A DNA stretch of 50,313 bases, taken from NCBI GenBank assembly GCA_003280485.1, contig QCEU01000008.1, positions 1 through 50,313 on the forward strand, read 5' to 3'. The translations under genes and the position numbers were made by a program. Each line of letters opens with the position of its first letter. The stretch's first letter is position 1. Of this stretch, positions 17,994-25,691 are shown piece after piece. The stretch is from Pelagibacteraceae bacterium AG-359-O02. Lineage in GTDB: Bacteria > Pseudomonadota > Alphaproteobacteria > Pelagibacterales > Pelagibacteraceae. The notes below the pieces were generated by a model. It was given only the letters and a program-made list of their open reading frames with translations, did not search any database and was not told where the DNA came from.

Positions 17994-18815
17994 ATGATTA
18001 GATATTTTTCATCAAACTTTTCTCATTTAATTCTTTTGATAGGCATTTTTATTATGATAATTCCTGTTTGGTTAATTTTTGCAAGCTCAACTCATACAGC
18101 TTCGATAATTAATACCCAAGGTCTTCAATTTTTTTTAGGAGATAAGTTTTTAGAGAATTATACAAAAGTTTTATTATATGAAGGTGGTTTTTTTAAAGAA
18201 ATTACTGCATTAAAGATGTTTTTAAATAGTTTTTTAATGGCAACTGGAGTTGCGTTTTTATCAGTTATTTCATCTCTTATGACTGCATATGTCTTAGTTT
18301 ATTTTAGAGTGAAATATGCAACATTATTATTTTGGATAATTTTTATTACTATACTAGTCCCTCTGGAGTTAAGAATTTTTCCTACCTATTCTGTTATGTC
18401 TACACTTAACTTAGTAAACTCATATTGGGGACTAATTATTCCAATTTCAGCTTCTGCTATAGCTACTTTATTTTTTAGGCAGTTTTATAAAACTATACCT
18501 GATGAATTACTTGAATCAGCAAAATTGGATGGTGCAAATACTTGGAGATTTTTTATTGACTTTTTAGTGCCATTGTCAAAAACAATGATTGTTGCAATGT
18601 TCATATTTATGTTTGTATTCGGTTATAATCAATATTTATGGCCGATATTAGTAACTTCTTCTGAACAATATTGGACTGTTGTCATGGGATTAAAGATGAT
18701 GTCTGGATCAATTGTTAACAAATTTGCATTTGTTATCATGTCAATGATACCACCAGTATTAATTATAATTGTATTACAAAAATATTTTATTAAAGGGATC
18801 TTTCAAGACAAATGA
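17994..18815 (+). CDS. ugpE: Glycerol-3-phosphate ABC transporter permease UgpE, first copy
   Basis: A 273-residue MalG-type permease with six predicted membrane helices and the EAA-type coupling loop in DELLESAKLDGANTWRFF. It begins one base after the ugpA stop. It is clearly paralogous to the next gene: long stretches such as the coupling loop and the FMFVFGYNQYLWP segment align without gaps, while the N-terminal and C-terminal parts differ. A normal importer of this class needs only one UgpE, so the pair is a tandem duplication. Confidence 0.9.
   Translation: MIRYFSSNFSHLILLIGIFIMIIPVWLIFASSTHTASIINTQGLQFFLGDKFLENYTKVLLYEGGFFKEITALKMFLNSFLMATGVAFLSVISSLMTAYVLVYFRVKYATLLFWIIFITILVPLELRIFPTYSVMSTLNLVNSYWGLIIPISASAIATLFFRQFYKTIPDELLESAKLDGANTWRFFIDFLVPLSKTMIVAMFIFMFVFGYNQYLWPILVTSSEQYWTVVMGLKMMSGSIVNKFAFVIMSMIPPVLIIIVLQKYFIKGIFQDK
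18480..18526 (+). repeat. 47-base identity tract, copy 1 (in first ugpE)
   Basis: This stretch, encoding the coupling-loop region from QFYKT to ESAKL, is identical base for base to 19298-19344 in the second ugpE, including all synonymous positions, while the flanking sequence of the two genes differs at many third codon positions. Confidence 0.85.
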
Positions 18816-19663
18816 AAATTAAATTATCACAAATTTTAGCACACATTGTACTTATACTAGGTGTTTTATTAATGGTAATTCCGATTTGGTTATCATTTGC
18901 TAGCTCTACCCACGATACTGTAACTATTTTAAAAGAGGGAATGAAATTTGGTCTTGGCGATCAATTAACAAGAAATTATAACGAAGTTTTAAATGAGAAG
19001 GGTGGTTGGTCAGAGGAAGTGACTGCTGCAAAAATGTTTATAAATAGCTTTATAATGGCTTTAGGAATTGCAACCCTTAAAGTAATTATCTCAGCAATGT
19101 CAGCTTATGCTTTAGTTTATTTTAGATTCAAATTAGCTGTACCAATTTTTTGGTTAATCTTTATTACTTTACTTGTGCCTCTGGAGGTTAGGATTTTTCC
19201 AAGTTATAAGATTGTATCAGATTTAGGTTTAACTAATTCATACACAGGTCTTGTTCTTCCATTGGTTGCATCAGCCACCGCTACCTTTTTTTTTAGACAG
19301 TTTTATAAAACTATACCTGATGAATTACTTGAATCAGCAAAATTAGATGGTGCAAATAGTTGGAGATTTTTTATAGATTTTTTAGTTCCATTATCTAAAA
19401 CAATGATTGCAGCGATGTTTATATTCATGTTTGTATACGGATATAGTCAATATTTATGGCCGTTAATAATGACTACGAGTGAGGAATATTGGACTGTAGT
19501 AATGGGAATGAAAATTATATTTACTGAAAGTTATGAGGGAGTTGCTTTACCAAGAACAGCAGAGAGATTTGCTTATATTATTTTATCAATGATCCCCCCA
19601 GTTTTAGTGGTAGTATTTTTGCAAAAATGGTTCATAAAAGGATTAATTCAAACAGAGAAATAA
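18812..19663 (+). CDS. ugpE: Glycerol-3-phosphate ABC transporter permease UgpE, second copy
   Basis: A 283-residue MalG-type permease, overlapping the first ugpE by 4 bases (ATGA). It has the same coupling loop (DELLESAKLDGANSWRFF) and a C-terminal insertion of about 10 residues, ESYEGVALPRTAERF, that the first copy lacks; this insertion is the commoner form in UgpE proteins, so this copy is likely the ancestral one. Whether the two form alternative UgpA-UgpE channels or one replaces the other cannot be seen. The ATPase gene ugpC follows directly. Confidence 0.9.
   Translation: MKIKLSQILAHIVLILGVLLMVIPIWLSFASSTHDTVTILKEGMKFGLGDQLTRNYNEVLNEKGGWSEEVTAAKMFINSFIMALGIATLKVIISAMSAYALVYFRFKLAVPIFWLIFITLLVPLEVRIFPSYKIVSDLGLTNSYTGLVLPLVASATATFFFRQFYKTIPDELLESAKLDGANSWRFFIDFLVPLSKTMIAAMFIFMFVYGYSQYLWPLIMTTSEEYWTVVMGMKIIFTESYEGVALPRTAERFAYIILSMIPPVLVVVFLQKWFIKGLIQTEK
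19298..19344 (+). repeat. 47-base identity tract, copy 2 (in second ugpE)
   Basis: Identical to 18480-18526. The two tracts are 818 bases apart in direct orientation, so recombination between them would fuse the two ugpE genes in frame and delete one copy. Confidence 0.85.
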
Positions 19664-20716
19664 ATGAGTTTTTTAGAATTAAATAAAGTTACTAAAATCT
19701 ATCCAAACGGAACTAAAGCTGTTCATGAGACAAGTATGAATGTAGAAAATGGTGAATTCATGGTTTTTGTTGGACCGAGCGGATGTGGAAAATCTACTCT
19801 TTTAAGAATGATTGCTGGGTTAGAAGACATAACTGAAGGTAATATAAATCTTGATGGAATATTAATTAATAAAGTTGACCCTTCAGAGAGAGATGTTGCG
19901 ATGGTTTTTCAGAATTATGCACTCTATCCTCACATGAATGTTTACAACAATTTGGCTTACGGATTAAAAAATAGAGGTATTTCAAAAGAAGATATTGAAA
20001 AAAAAGTTAATGAGGCAGCAAAGCTATTACAAATTTCTGAATACTTGCAAAGAAAACCATCCATGTTGTCAGGAGGTCAAAGGCAGAGAGTTGCTATGGG
20101 AAGAGCTATTGTAAGAAGTCCTAAAATATTTTTATTTGATGAGCCATTATCTAATTTAGATGCAAAACTAAGAATACAAATGAGGCTTGAAATAAAAAAA
20201 CTTCAGCAAAAAGTTGGAGTGACAAGTATATTTGTAACTCATGACCAAGTAGAAGCTATGACCTTAGCTGATAGACTGGCAGTAATAAATAATGGCCTTA
20301 TTGAGCAGCTTGGAACACCGATAGAAATTTATAATAATCCTAAATCTATGTTTGTCGCAGGATTTATAGGTTCGCCACAGATGAATTTTCTTGAAGGAGA
20401 ATTAAAAAATAAAACTCTTACTTCAGAAGGTTTTGAAATTAATAATGTTACAAGTGATTTTAATGGACCAGTTATATTAGGAATTAGACCAGAGCATATG
20501 TCGCAAACTGATAAAGGTTTAATAAATTTATCTGTAGATCTGGTAGAACAATTAGGTTCAGATAATTTGATTTATGGAGAAATAAAAAATAAAAAAGATT
20601 TTTGTTTTAGATGTCCTGGAAGTCAAATTATTAAAAAAGGAAGTAAATTATCTTTGAACATAAATGATAACAATTATTATGTTTTTGATAAATCTAATGG
20701 TAATCGAGTAAATTAA
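19664..20716 (+). CDS. ugpC: Glycerol-3-phosphate ABC transporter ATPase UgpC
   Basis: A 350-residue MalK/UgpC-type ATPase. Walker A is [10 protein letters not shown]-loop FQNYALYPHM, signature LSGGQRQRVAMGRAI, Walker B IFLFDEPLSNLDAKLR, and the switch histidine lies in VTHDQ. After residue about 235 a TOBE-like regulatory domain follows, with the GIRPEHM motif. It starts immediately after the second ugpE and ends 2 bases before glpQ, so the five transporter genes and glpQ are one operon. Confidence 0.93.
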   Translation: MSFLELNKVTKIYPNGTKAVHETSMNVENGEFMVFVGPSGCGKSTLLRMIAGLEDITEGNINLDGILINKVDPSERDVAMVFQNYALYPHMNVYNNLAYGLKNRGISKEDIEKKVNEAAKLLQISEYLQRKPSMLSGGQRQRVAMGRAIVRSPKIFLFDEPLSNLDAKLRIQMRLEIKKLQQKVGVTSIFVTHDQVEAMTLADRLAVINNGLIEQLGTPIEIYNNPKSMFVAGFIGSPQMNFLEGELKNKTLTSEGFEINNVTSDFNGPVILGIRPEHMSQTDKGLINLSVDLVEQLGSDNLIYGEIKNKKDFCFRCPGSQIIKKGSKLSLNINDNNYYVFDKSNGNRVN

Positions 20717-20718
20717 TT

Positions 20719-21643
20719 TTGATTTTATCAAAGCCAAATTATATTAAAATTTACGGCCATAGAGGCGCTAGAGGAGATCTTCCTGAAAATACTCTAGAAA
20801 GTTTTAAGTATTTATTTAAAAACAATATTAATGCATACGAAACAGATATTTTGATTTCCAAAGATCTTATTCCTGTGATTACACATGACTTTAGATTAGA
20901 TCCAAGTTTTACAAAAGATAATGAGGGAAATTGGATAACGGATGAAAATATAATAATATTTGACTTAAGTTACGATGAGCTTTTAAAATTTGATGTTGGG
21001 GCTTTAAATAAATTATCTAGATATGGAAGAAGATTTGTTAATCAAAAAAACTTTAGAAAATCAAAAGATACCAAAACTTTCTGAGTTATTAGAATTATCT
21101 TCAAAAAACGAATCTGAAAATTTATTAATAAATTTAGAAATTAAATCTACACCTGACGAGGAAAATTTAACTCCAACCCCAGAGGAAATGGTAAAACTTG
21201 TTATGCAAGAAGTAAATAAATCAAATTTACAAAATAAAATAATCATTTCTTCATTTGATTGGAGAACACTGACAGAAATCAAAAATCATTACCCTGAAAT
21301 TTCAAGAGCTTATTTAAGTTTTCAACAACAGACAGGAATTAAAATTAAAAATACAATTTACAATAGATCTCCATGGATGAGTTTCTTACCTTTTTTTGAA
21401 AAATATGAGTTACCAAAAATTATAAAATCACAAGGTGGAAAGGCTTGGCATCCATACCATAAAGATATTACAAAAAAACTAGTAGAAATTTCTCATCAGG
21501 AAGATTTGCCAGTGAACGTTTGGACAGTTAATGAAGAGTACGATATGTTAAAAATGATTGAGTATAGTGTAGATGGTATCATGACAGACTATCCATTAAG
21601 GCTGAAAGAACTTTGTGATAAAGAAAATATAAACTGGTTTTAG
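20719..21643 (+). pseudogene. glpQ: Glycerophosphodiester phosphodiesterase GlpQ/UgpQ, broken by a +1 frameshift
   Basis: The N-terminal part (20719-21084) has the catalytic motifs of GDPD enzymes: HRGARGDLPENT, ETDILISKD and THD. The C-terminal part (21023-21643, one frame over) contains LLINLEIKS, ISSFDW, NVWTVNEE and DGIMTDYP. The join falls in seven A residues at 21044-21050; with six, the two parts read through as one protein of about 308 residues (VNQKTLENQKIPKL across the join). So one extra A separates two otherwise intact halves. The enzyme would hydrolyse glycerophosphodiesters to glycerol-3-phosphate and an alcohol, feeding GlpD. Start is taken as TTG at 20719, 2 bases after ugpC. 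It may be a recent mutation, a sequencing error, or a gene rescued by slippage. Confidence 0.85.
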
Positions 21644-21652
21644 TTTATTTTA

Positions 21653-22372
21653 ATGGATTTAAATATAGTTAATAACCAAGAGCAATTTTTAGCAGGTAAA
21701 CTTAGAGGGTATACTTTAAAAGGTGCAGAAAATAAATTTGACGATAAAGGAAAACCTTTACCATTTCCAGGGTGCACAATAATTTGTAATATTCCTCTTA
21801 ATACATATTTATCTGATCAAATTATTAGTTTTCAAAAAAATTTAGAAAATTTTAATCCTGAAAAAACTTATTCCTATTTACCTCCATCTAGTTTTCATAT
21901 GACATTATTTGACTGTTGTAATTTAAATACAAAAAATACTTATTATTGGCCAACAGATATAGATCTTGATATGGATTACAAAGATATAGCTATTCAATTA
22001 AATAAAAGAATTGAAAACTATAATTTTCCAAAAGAAATCAATTTAAAATTAAAAACATTTTTTGGTGGCTACAGCATTGTTTTAGAACCCTTTTCCGAGG
22101 AGGACGAAAAAATTTTAAGAAATTGTAGAGATGAACTAAGTGATTTATTGAAAATTAAATTTGAAAATCATCAAAGATATACTTTCCATGTTACATTAGC
22201 TTATATTTTGAGACAACTTAATGAAACTGAAATAAAAAATTTAACTAAATTTAATAAACAATTATCCTCTGATTTTAATAAAAAATTTCCAAAAATTACT
22301 TTCACAAAACCTGAAATGTGTACCTTTAAAAACATGCTGGAGTTTGAAAGTATTAATCCTTCTAGCCTGTAA
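21653..22372 (+). CDS. 2H phosphoesterase superfamily protein (DUF1868-like)
   Basis: A 239-residue protein with two H-x-T motifs, His82-x-Thr84 in SSFHMTLFD and His179-x-Thr181 in TFHVTLAY, about 95 residues apart. That spacing and pattern define the 2H phosphoesterase fold, whose members open or cleave cyclic phosphodiesters and RNA 2',3' ends. An aromatic/glycine stretch KTFFGGYSIVLEP separates the lobes. It begins 9 bases after glpQ and so is probably part of the ugp operon; a role on cyclic phosphates derived from glycerophosphodiesters is an attractive but untested guess. No signal peptide, so cytoplasmic. Confidence 0.72.
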   Translation: MDLNIVNNQEQFLAGKLRGYTLKGAENKFDDKGKPLPFPGCTIICNIPLNTYLSDQIISFQKNLENFNPEKTYSYLPPSSFHMTLFDCCNLNTKNTYYWPTDIDLDMDYKDIAIQLNKRIENYNFPKEINLKLKTFFGGYSIVLEPFSEEDEKILRNCRDELSDLLKIKFENHQRYTFHVTLAYILRQLNETEIKNLTKFNKQLSSDFNKKFPKITFTKPEMCTFKNMLEFESINPSSL

Positions 22373-22449
22373 TAGTTTTAACTTATAGATATTCTTCATT
22401 ATTATTTTAATTTTTGATTTTCAATAAATTTTTTAAAAACTGATTTAGA

Positions 22450-22480
22450 AAATTGACCTTAAATCTTATAGGTTCAATTT
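22450..22480. terminator. Possible bidirectional terminator between the ugp and arsenic operons
   Basis: AAATTGACC (22450-22458) pairs with GGTTCAATTT (22471-22480) with one bulged base and a 12-base loop, followed by T residues on the plus strand and, read from the other side, by T residues as well. It lies between two convergent genes. Confidence 0.35.
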
Positions 22481-22482
22481 TT

Positions 22483-23160
22483 CTACGAGATAGTTTTATC
22501 TCTTGTCCTGTTATTGAAAAGTATTTTTTTAGCCACAAATACAGCAAAAAGTGCACCGATAATTTCTGCCAATATATAAACTGGAGTATACATATAATTA
22601 ATTCCAGTAAAACTTTCTGTAAATGTTCTCGCTATTGCTACAGCAGGATTTGCAAATGAAGTCGACGAAGTAAACCAATAACCAGCAGTGATATAAAAGG
22701 CTACACATGAGGCAACTACCACACTTCCTTTCTTTAAAGATCCAAAAATTATGAGAATTAATCCAAATGTTGCTACAATTTCAGATGTAAATATATGTAT
22801 TCCGTCCCTTGATTTTGTTGATAATTCAAAAATTTGATGTTCAAAAAAGAAATTGGCAAGTGCTACACCTAACAAACAACCTAAAATTTGTGCAGATATA
22901 TATGTAGGTAATAAATTTCCTTTTAATTTTTTTGTAAGAAACATTGCTAGACTTACAAATGGATTAAAATGTGCTCCTGAAACATCACTAAAAACAGTTA
23001 TTAGCACAAAAAGTCCTGCGCCAGTTGCTATCGTATTGGCTAAAAGCATAATACCCGTATCATCTGTAAGATTTTCAGCCATTATTCCTGAGCCAACAAT
23101 AATCATTACAAGGAAACAACTACCAATAAACTCTCCAAGAAAAAACTTACTATATTTCAT
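22483..23160 (-). CDS. aqpS: MIP-family channel, AqpS-like (probable arsenite efflux)
   Basis: A 225-residue major intrinsic protein with six membrane helices and the two half-helix motifs. The first is NPF instead of NPA (residues 66-68); the second is NPA (171-173), followed by Val174 where most aquaporins carry the selectivity-filter arginine. Loss of that arginine widens the pore, and a valine there is, as I recall, also seen in rhizobial AqpS, an aquaglyceroporin in ars operons that lets As(III) leave the cell after reduction. Its start overlaps the arsC end by 11 bases. A glycerol facilitator function for the nearby ugp/glp genes is the main alternative. Confidence 0.8.
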   Translation of the reverse strand: MKYSKFFLGEFIGSCFLVMIIVGSGIMAENLTDDTGIMLLANTIATGAGLFVLITVFSDVSGAHFNPFVSLAMFLTKKLKGNLLPTYISAQILGCLLGVALANFFFEHQIFELSTKSRDGIHIFTSEIVATFGLILIIFGSLKKGSVVVASCVAFYITAGYWFTSSTSFANPAVAIARTFTESFTGINYMYTPVYILAEIIGALFAVFVAKKILFNNRTRDKTIS

Positions 23161-23584
23161 TGTTAATCCAATTTTCTATTTTCTTAAATATTGTTTGATA
23201 TGTATCATTAAATACTTTTTTTTGATTTGTTGTATCAGTATCTAAATTAAATTTTTTTACTGGATCTTCAATATCCCAATGAATAATTTGATTTTTATCA
23301 GGCCAAATAGGACACACTTCATTGTTAGCATTGTTACACACCGTAATTACATAATCTAATTTAATATCTGAGTTAATAAAAGTATCAAAATTTTTTGAAC
23401 TGTAATTTGACAAATCAAATTTCTTTTCTTTTAAAAATTTTTCTATAATTGGATTAATTTGTCCTGAAGGATTGCTACCTGCGCTATAACCAATAAATTT
23501 ATCATAATATAAGTTATTAATTATGCTCTCAGCTATAATGCTTCTAGCTGAATTTCCTGTGCAGACAAATAAAACTCTTTTCAT
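23150..23584 (-). CDS. arsC: Arsenate reductase, low-molecular-weight phosphatase type
   Basis: A 144-residue protein of the LMW tyrosine phosphatase fold. The P-loop is Cys8-TGNSA-Arg14, and a downstream cysteine in NNANNEVCPIWP matches the resolving cysteine of thioredoxin-linked ArsC. DIEDP is the usual catalytic aspartate segment. It would reduce arsenate to arsenite, which could then leave through the adjoining channel. Coupled by a one-base overlap to the small membrane protein upstream and by 11 bases to the channel gene. Arsenate enters through phosphate transporters, which gives this operon a logical place beside pst. Confidence 0.88.
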   Translation of the reverse strand: MKRVLFVCTGNSARSIIAESIINNLYYDKFIGYSAGSNPSGQINPIIEKFLKEKKFDLSNYSSKNFDTFINSDIKLDYVITVCNNANNEVCPIWPDKNQIIHWDIEDPVKKFNLDTDTTNQKKVFNDTYQTIFKKIENWINNEI

Positions 23585-23811
23585 TAGAAAATCACTTTAT
23601 AAATTCCAATTACAAAAAGAGGTATTTGTAATCCAAAATTTGTTAAAATAGCCTTATCTTTTGAAATAAATCCAGCTACAGTCCACCCCATAACACCCAG
23701 TCCATGAAAATAAATATTAATAGGGTAGATATTAAGATTAGTAAGTAAAATTCCAGTTAAGACTAAAAATGTACTTATCCATTTTAGATATTTTTTTATA
23801 AACATAATCAC
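23584..23811 (-). CDS. Small membrane protein of unknown function in the arsenic operon
   Basis: A 75-residue protein with two or three hydrophobic segments (about 8-25, 34-48 and 55-73) and a lysine-rich start, so an inner-membrane protein. I do not recognise a named family. It is the first gene of a three-gene run with arsC and the channel, overlapping arsC by one base. GGAGTGATT just upstream of the ATG provides a ribosome site (plus-strand CACTCC at 23810-23815). An accessory role in the same process is inferred only from the coupling. Confidence 0.65.
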   Translation of the reverse strand: MIMFIKKYLKWISTFLVLTGILLTNLNIYPINIYFHGLGVMGWTVAGFISKDKAILTNFGLQIPLFVIGIYKVIF

Positions 23812-23870
23812 TCCTTGATTTTTGTTTATGTCAGTTTTGTTAAGGATTTATGAAATTAAGTAATTTTAAA

Positions 23871-24464
23871 TTATTTTTTTAATGCATCTTCAAGATAATC
23901 TAATCTATCTTGACCCCAAAAAATCTCATTATTTAAGACATACGAAGGAGCGCCAAATATATCATTATCAACCGCATCTTTTGAATTTTTTTGATACTCC
24001 AAGTTCACATCTTCAGATAAAGCTAATTTCTTCATTTCTTCAAAGTTTAAATTTAATTTTTCACAAATTTCCTGAAGTGTATTGTGATCAGAAAGATCTT
24101 TATCCATAGACCATAAATATTTTAAACATTCATTTCCAAAATGAAGTTTATTACCCAATTTATTTGAAGCTATTACAAATTTTGCTGGTAAGTGTGGGTC
24201 TTTAGGTGGAAAAAACTTTGGCTTTTTAATAATCGGCAAACCCAGTTTATTTGAAATTCTCTCCAGTTCTACAAGTCTATATTTTTGTCTTGCAGGATGT
24301 CTTTTAGGAACTGGCAACCCACCAGTATTTGGAAAAATTTCACCAACTAAATCAAGTGGTTTTTCTATAACCTCTAAATTATATTTGCTTACTATTTTTG
24401 TAAATCTATCAGCTCCTAAATAACTAAACGGAGATAGGACACTAAAATAATATTCAATTTTCAT
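23871..24464 (-). CDS. DsbA-like thioredoxin-fold protein, 2-hydroxychromene-2-carboxylate isomerase family
   Basis: A 197-residue protein of the kappa-class GST/HCCA isomerase family. The N-terminal IEYYFSVLSPFSYLG has the serine that takes the place of the CxxC cysteine, and the C-terminus has DIFGAPSYVLNNEIFWGQDRL, where the cis-proline loop and glutathione-site residues lie. I start it at MKIEYYFS; an upstream in-frame ATG would extend it into the zur coding region with no conserved residues. Such enzymes are glutathione-dependent isomerases of aromatic compounds or of unknown substrates. It follows zur by 4 bases and is likely co-transcribed with the zinc genes for reasons not visible here. 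Confidence 0.82.
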   Translation of the reverse strand: MKIEYYFSVLSPFSYLGADRFTKIVSKYNLEVIEKPLDLVGEIFPNTGGLPVPKRHPARQKYRLVELERISNKLGLPIIKKPKFFPPKDPHLPAKFVIASNKLGNKLHFGNECLKYLWSMDKDLSDHNTLQEICEKLNLNFEEMKKLALSEDVNLEYQKNSKDAVDNDIFGAPSYVLNNEIFWGQDRLDYLEDALKK

Positions 24465-24468
24465 TTTT

Positions 24469-24861
24469 TTAAACGCATTTCTTGCACAGACCAAAAAATT
24501 CTAAATTGTATTTATTATATTTCATTCCTTTATTATCTTTAAAATCTCTTAGATGTTCTGATAATTTATGATCATGAATTTCAGTTACATCTTCACAACT
24601 TTCACAAATTGAAAAAATAGTAGCATTAGCAATTTGACATTTTGAATTTTTACAAGCTATGAAAGCGTTTCTACTTTCTATTTTATGAATTTTTCCAATT
24701 TTCACTAGTTTGTTTAAGGCTCTATAAACTTGCAAAGGAGCATTAATACCTTTTTTTTTAACATCAAATAAAATTGAGTATGCTTTTAATGGTTGATCAG
24801 ATTTTTCAATTAAATCTAAAATTATTTTTTGGTTTTTAGTTAATGTTTCTTGTTTTTGCAT
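24469..24861 (-). CDS. zur: Fur-family zinc regulator Zur
   Basis: A 130-residue Fur-family repressor. The N-terminal winged helix includes APLQVYRALNKLVKIGKIHKIES, the DNA-recognition region. The C-terminal dimerisation part has CESCEDVTEIHDH and a terminal CKKC, two CxxC pairs that form the structural zinc site. It lies between znuB and the isomerase gene in the znuCB transcript, close to tandem palindromes resembling Zur boxes, which identifies it as Zur rather than Fur or Mur. It should repress znu genes when zinc is sufficient, including its own transcript. Confidence 0.88.
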   Translation of the reverse strand: MQKQETLTKNQKIILDLIEKSDQPLKAYSILFDVKKKGINAPLQVYRALNKLVKIGKIHKIESRNAFIACKNSKCQIANATIFSICESCEDVTEIHDHKLSEHLRDFKDNKGMKYNKYNLEFFGLCKKCV

Positions 24862-24886
24862 TTAATTATTTTTTTATAATATTCCA

Positions 24887-25690
24887 TTAATTTTTCAATT
24901 GTATCGTTTGCTTAACTTTAAGTAATGAAAAAATAAACAACACTAGAGCTGCAGCAATTATGGATGGACCTGATGGAGTGTTAAATTCTAAAGATGAGAA
25001 TAATCCTATAAACACTGATAACAATCCTCCTATTATTGCAAAAATCACCATCTTTTTCGGGTTATCTGAAAGATTTCTAGCCATAGCAGTTGGTATAATT
25101 AACATTCCTGTAATTAATAGCACTCCAACTAATTTGATAGATATGGCAATTATTGCGGCCAATAAGACTGTAAAGACTGCTTTTGCTCTATCAGGGTTTA
25201 GACCTTCTGCCTGTGCTAATTCATAATTTACAGTTGAGGCGAACAAAGGTTTCCATATTAATCTTAAAACTAATAAAATTAAGGCTCCACCAACCCATAT
25301 TGTTATCAAATCTTTTTTATTAACTGCTAATATATCCCCAAACAACAATCCCATAATATCAAATCTAATAAAGGTTAAAAATCCAATCACCACTAATCCA
25401 ACTGCTAATGACGAGTGGGCCAAAAGCCCTAACAATGCATCACTTGGAAGATTAGTTTTTTTTTGTAGTTGTATTAAAATTAATGCAATTGCTGATGAAA
25501 TTAAAAATATTGAAACAGCAATATTAAATTCTAATGAATATGCAATTGTTACACCTAGTAATGCGGAGTGGGCGAGTGTATCTCCAAAATAAGACAATCT
25601 CCTCCACACAACAAAACAACCAAGTGGTCCCGCAACAAAAGCAATACCAATACCTGCAACCAACGCTCTTATAAAAAAATCGTCAAACAT
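24887..25690 (-). CDS. znuB: Zinc ABC transporter permease ZnuB
   Basis: A 267-residue ABC-3 family metal permease with about eight hydrophobic helices. Conserved segments include GPLGCFVVWRRLSYFGDTLAHSALLG near the N-terminus, the usual start of ZnuB/TroC permeases, and GVLLITGMLIIPTAMARNLS in the second half. One base separates it from znuC and 25 bases from zur. Confidence 0.94.
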   Translation of the reverse strand: MFDDFFIRALVAGIGIAFVAGPLGCFVVWRRLSYFGDTLAHSALLGVTIAYSLEFNIAVSIFLISSAIALILIQLQKKTNLPSDALLGLLAHSSLAVGLVVIGFLTFIRFDIMGLLFGDILAVNKKDLITIWVGGALILLVLRLIWKPLFASTVNYELAQAEGLNPDRAKAVFTVLLAAIIAISIKLVGVLLITGMLIIPTAMARNLSDNPKKMVIFAIIGGLLSVFIGLFSSLEFNTPSGPSIIAAALVLFIFSLLKVKQTIQLKN

Positions 25691-25691
25691 A

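Noticed and set aside
22453-22659. Plus-strand open frame of 68 codons opposite the channel gene
   Set aside because: Antisense to a well-supported MIP gene, with no family resemblance or ribosome site.
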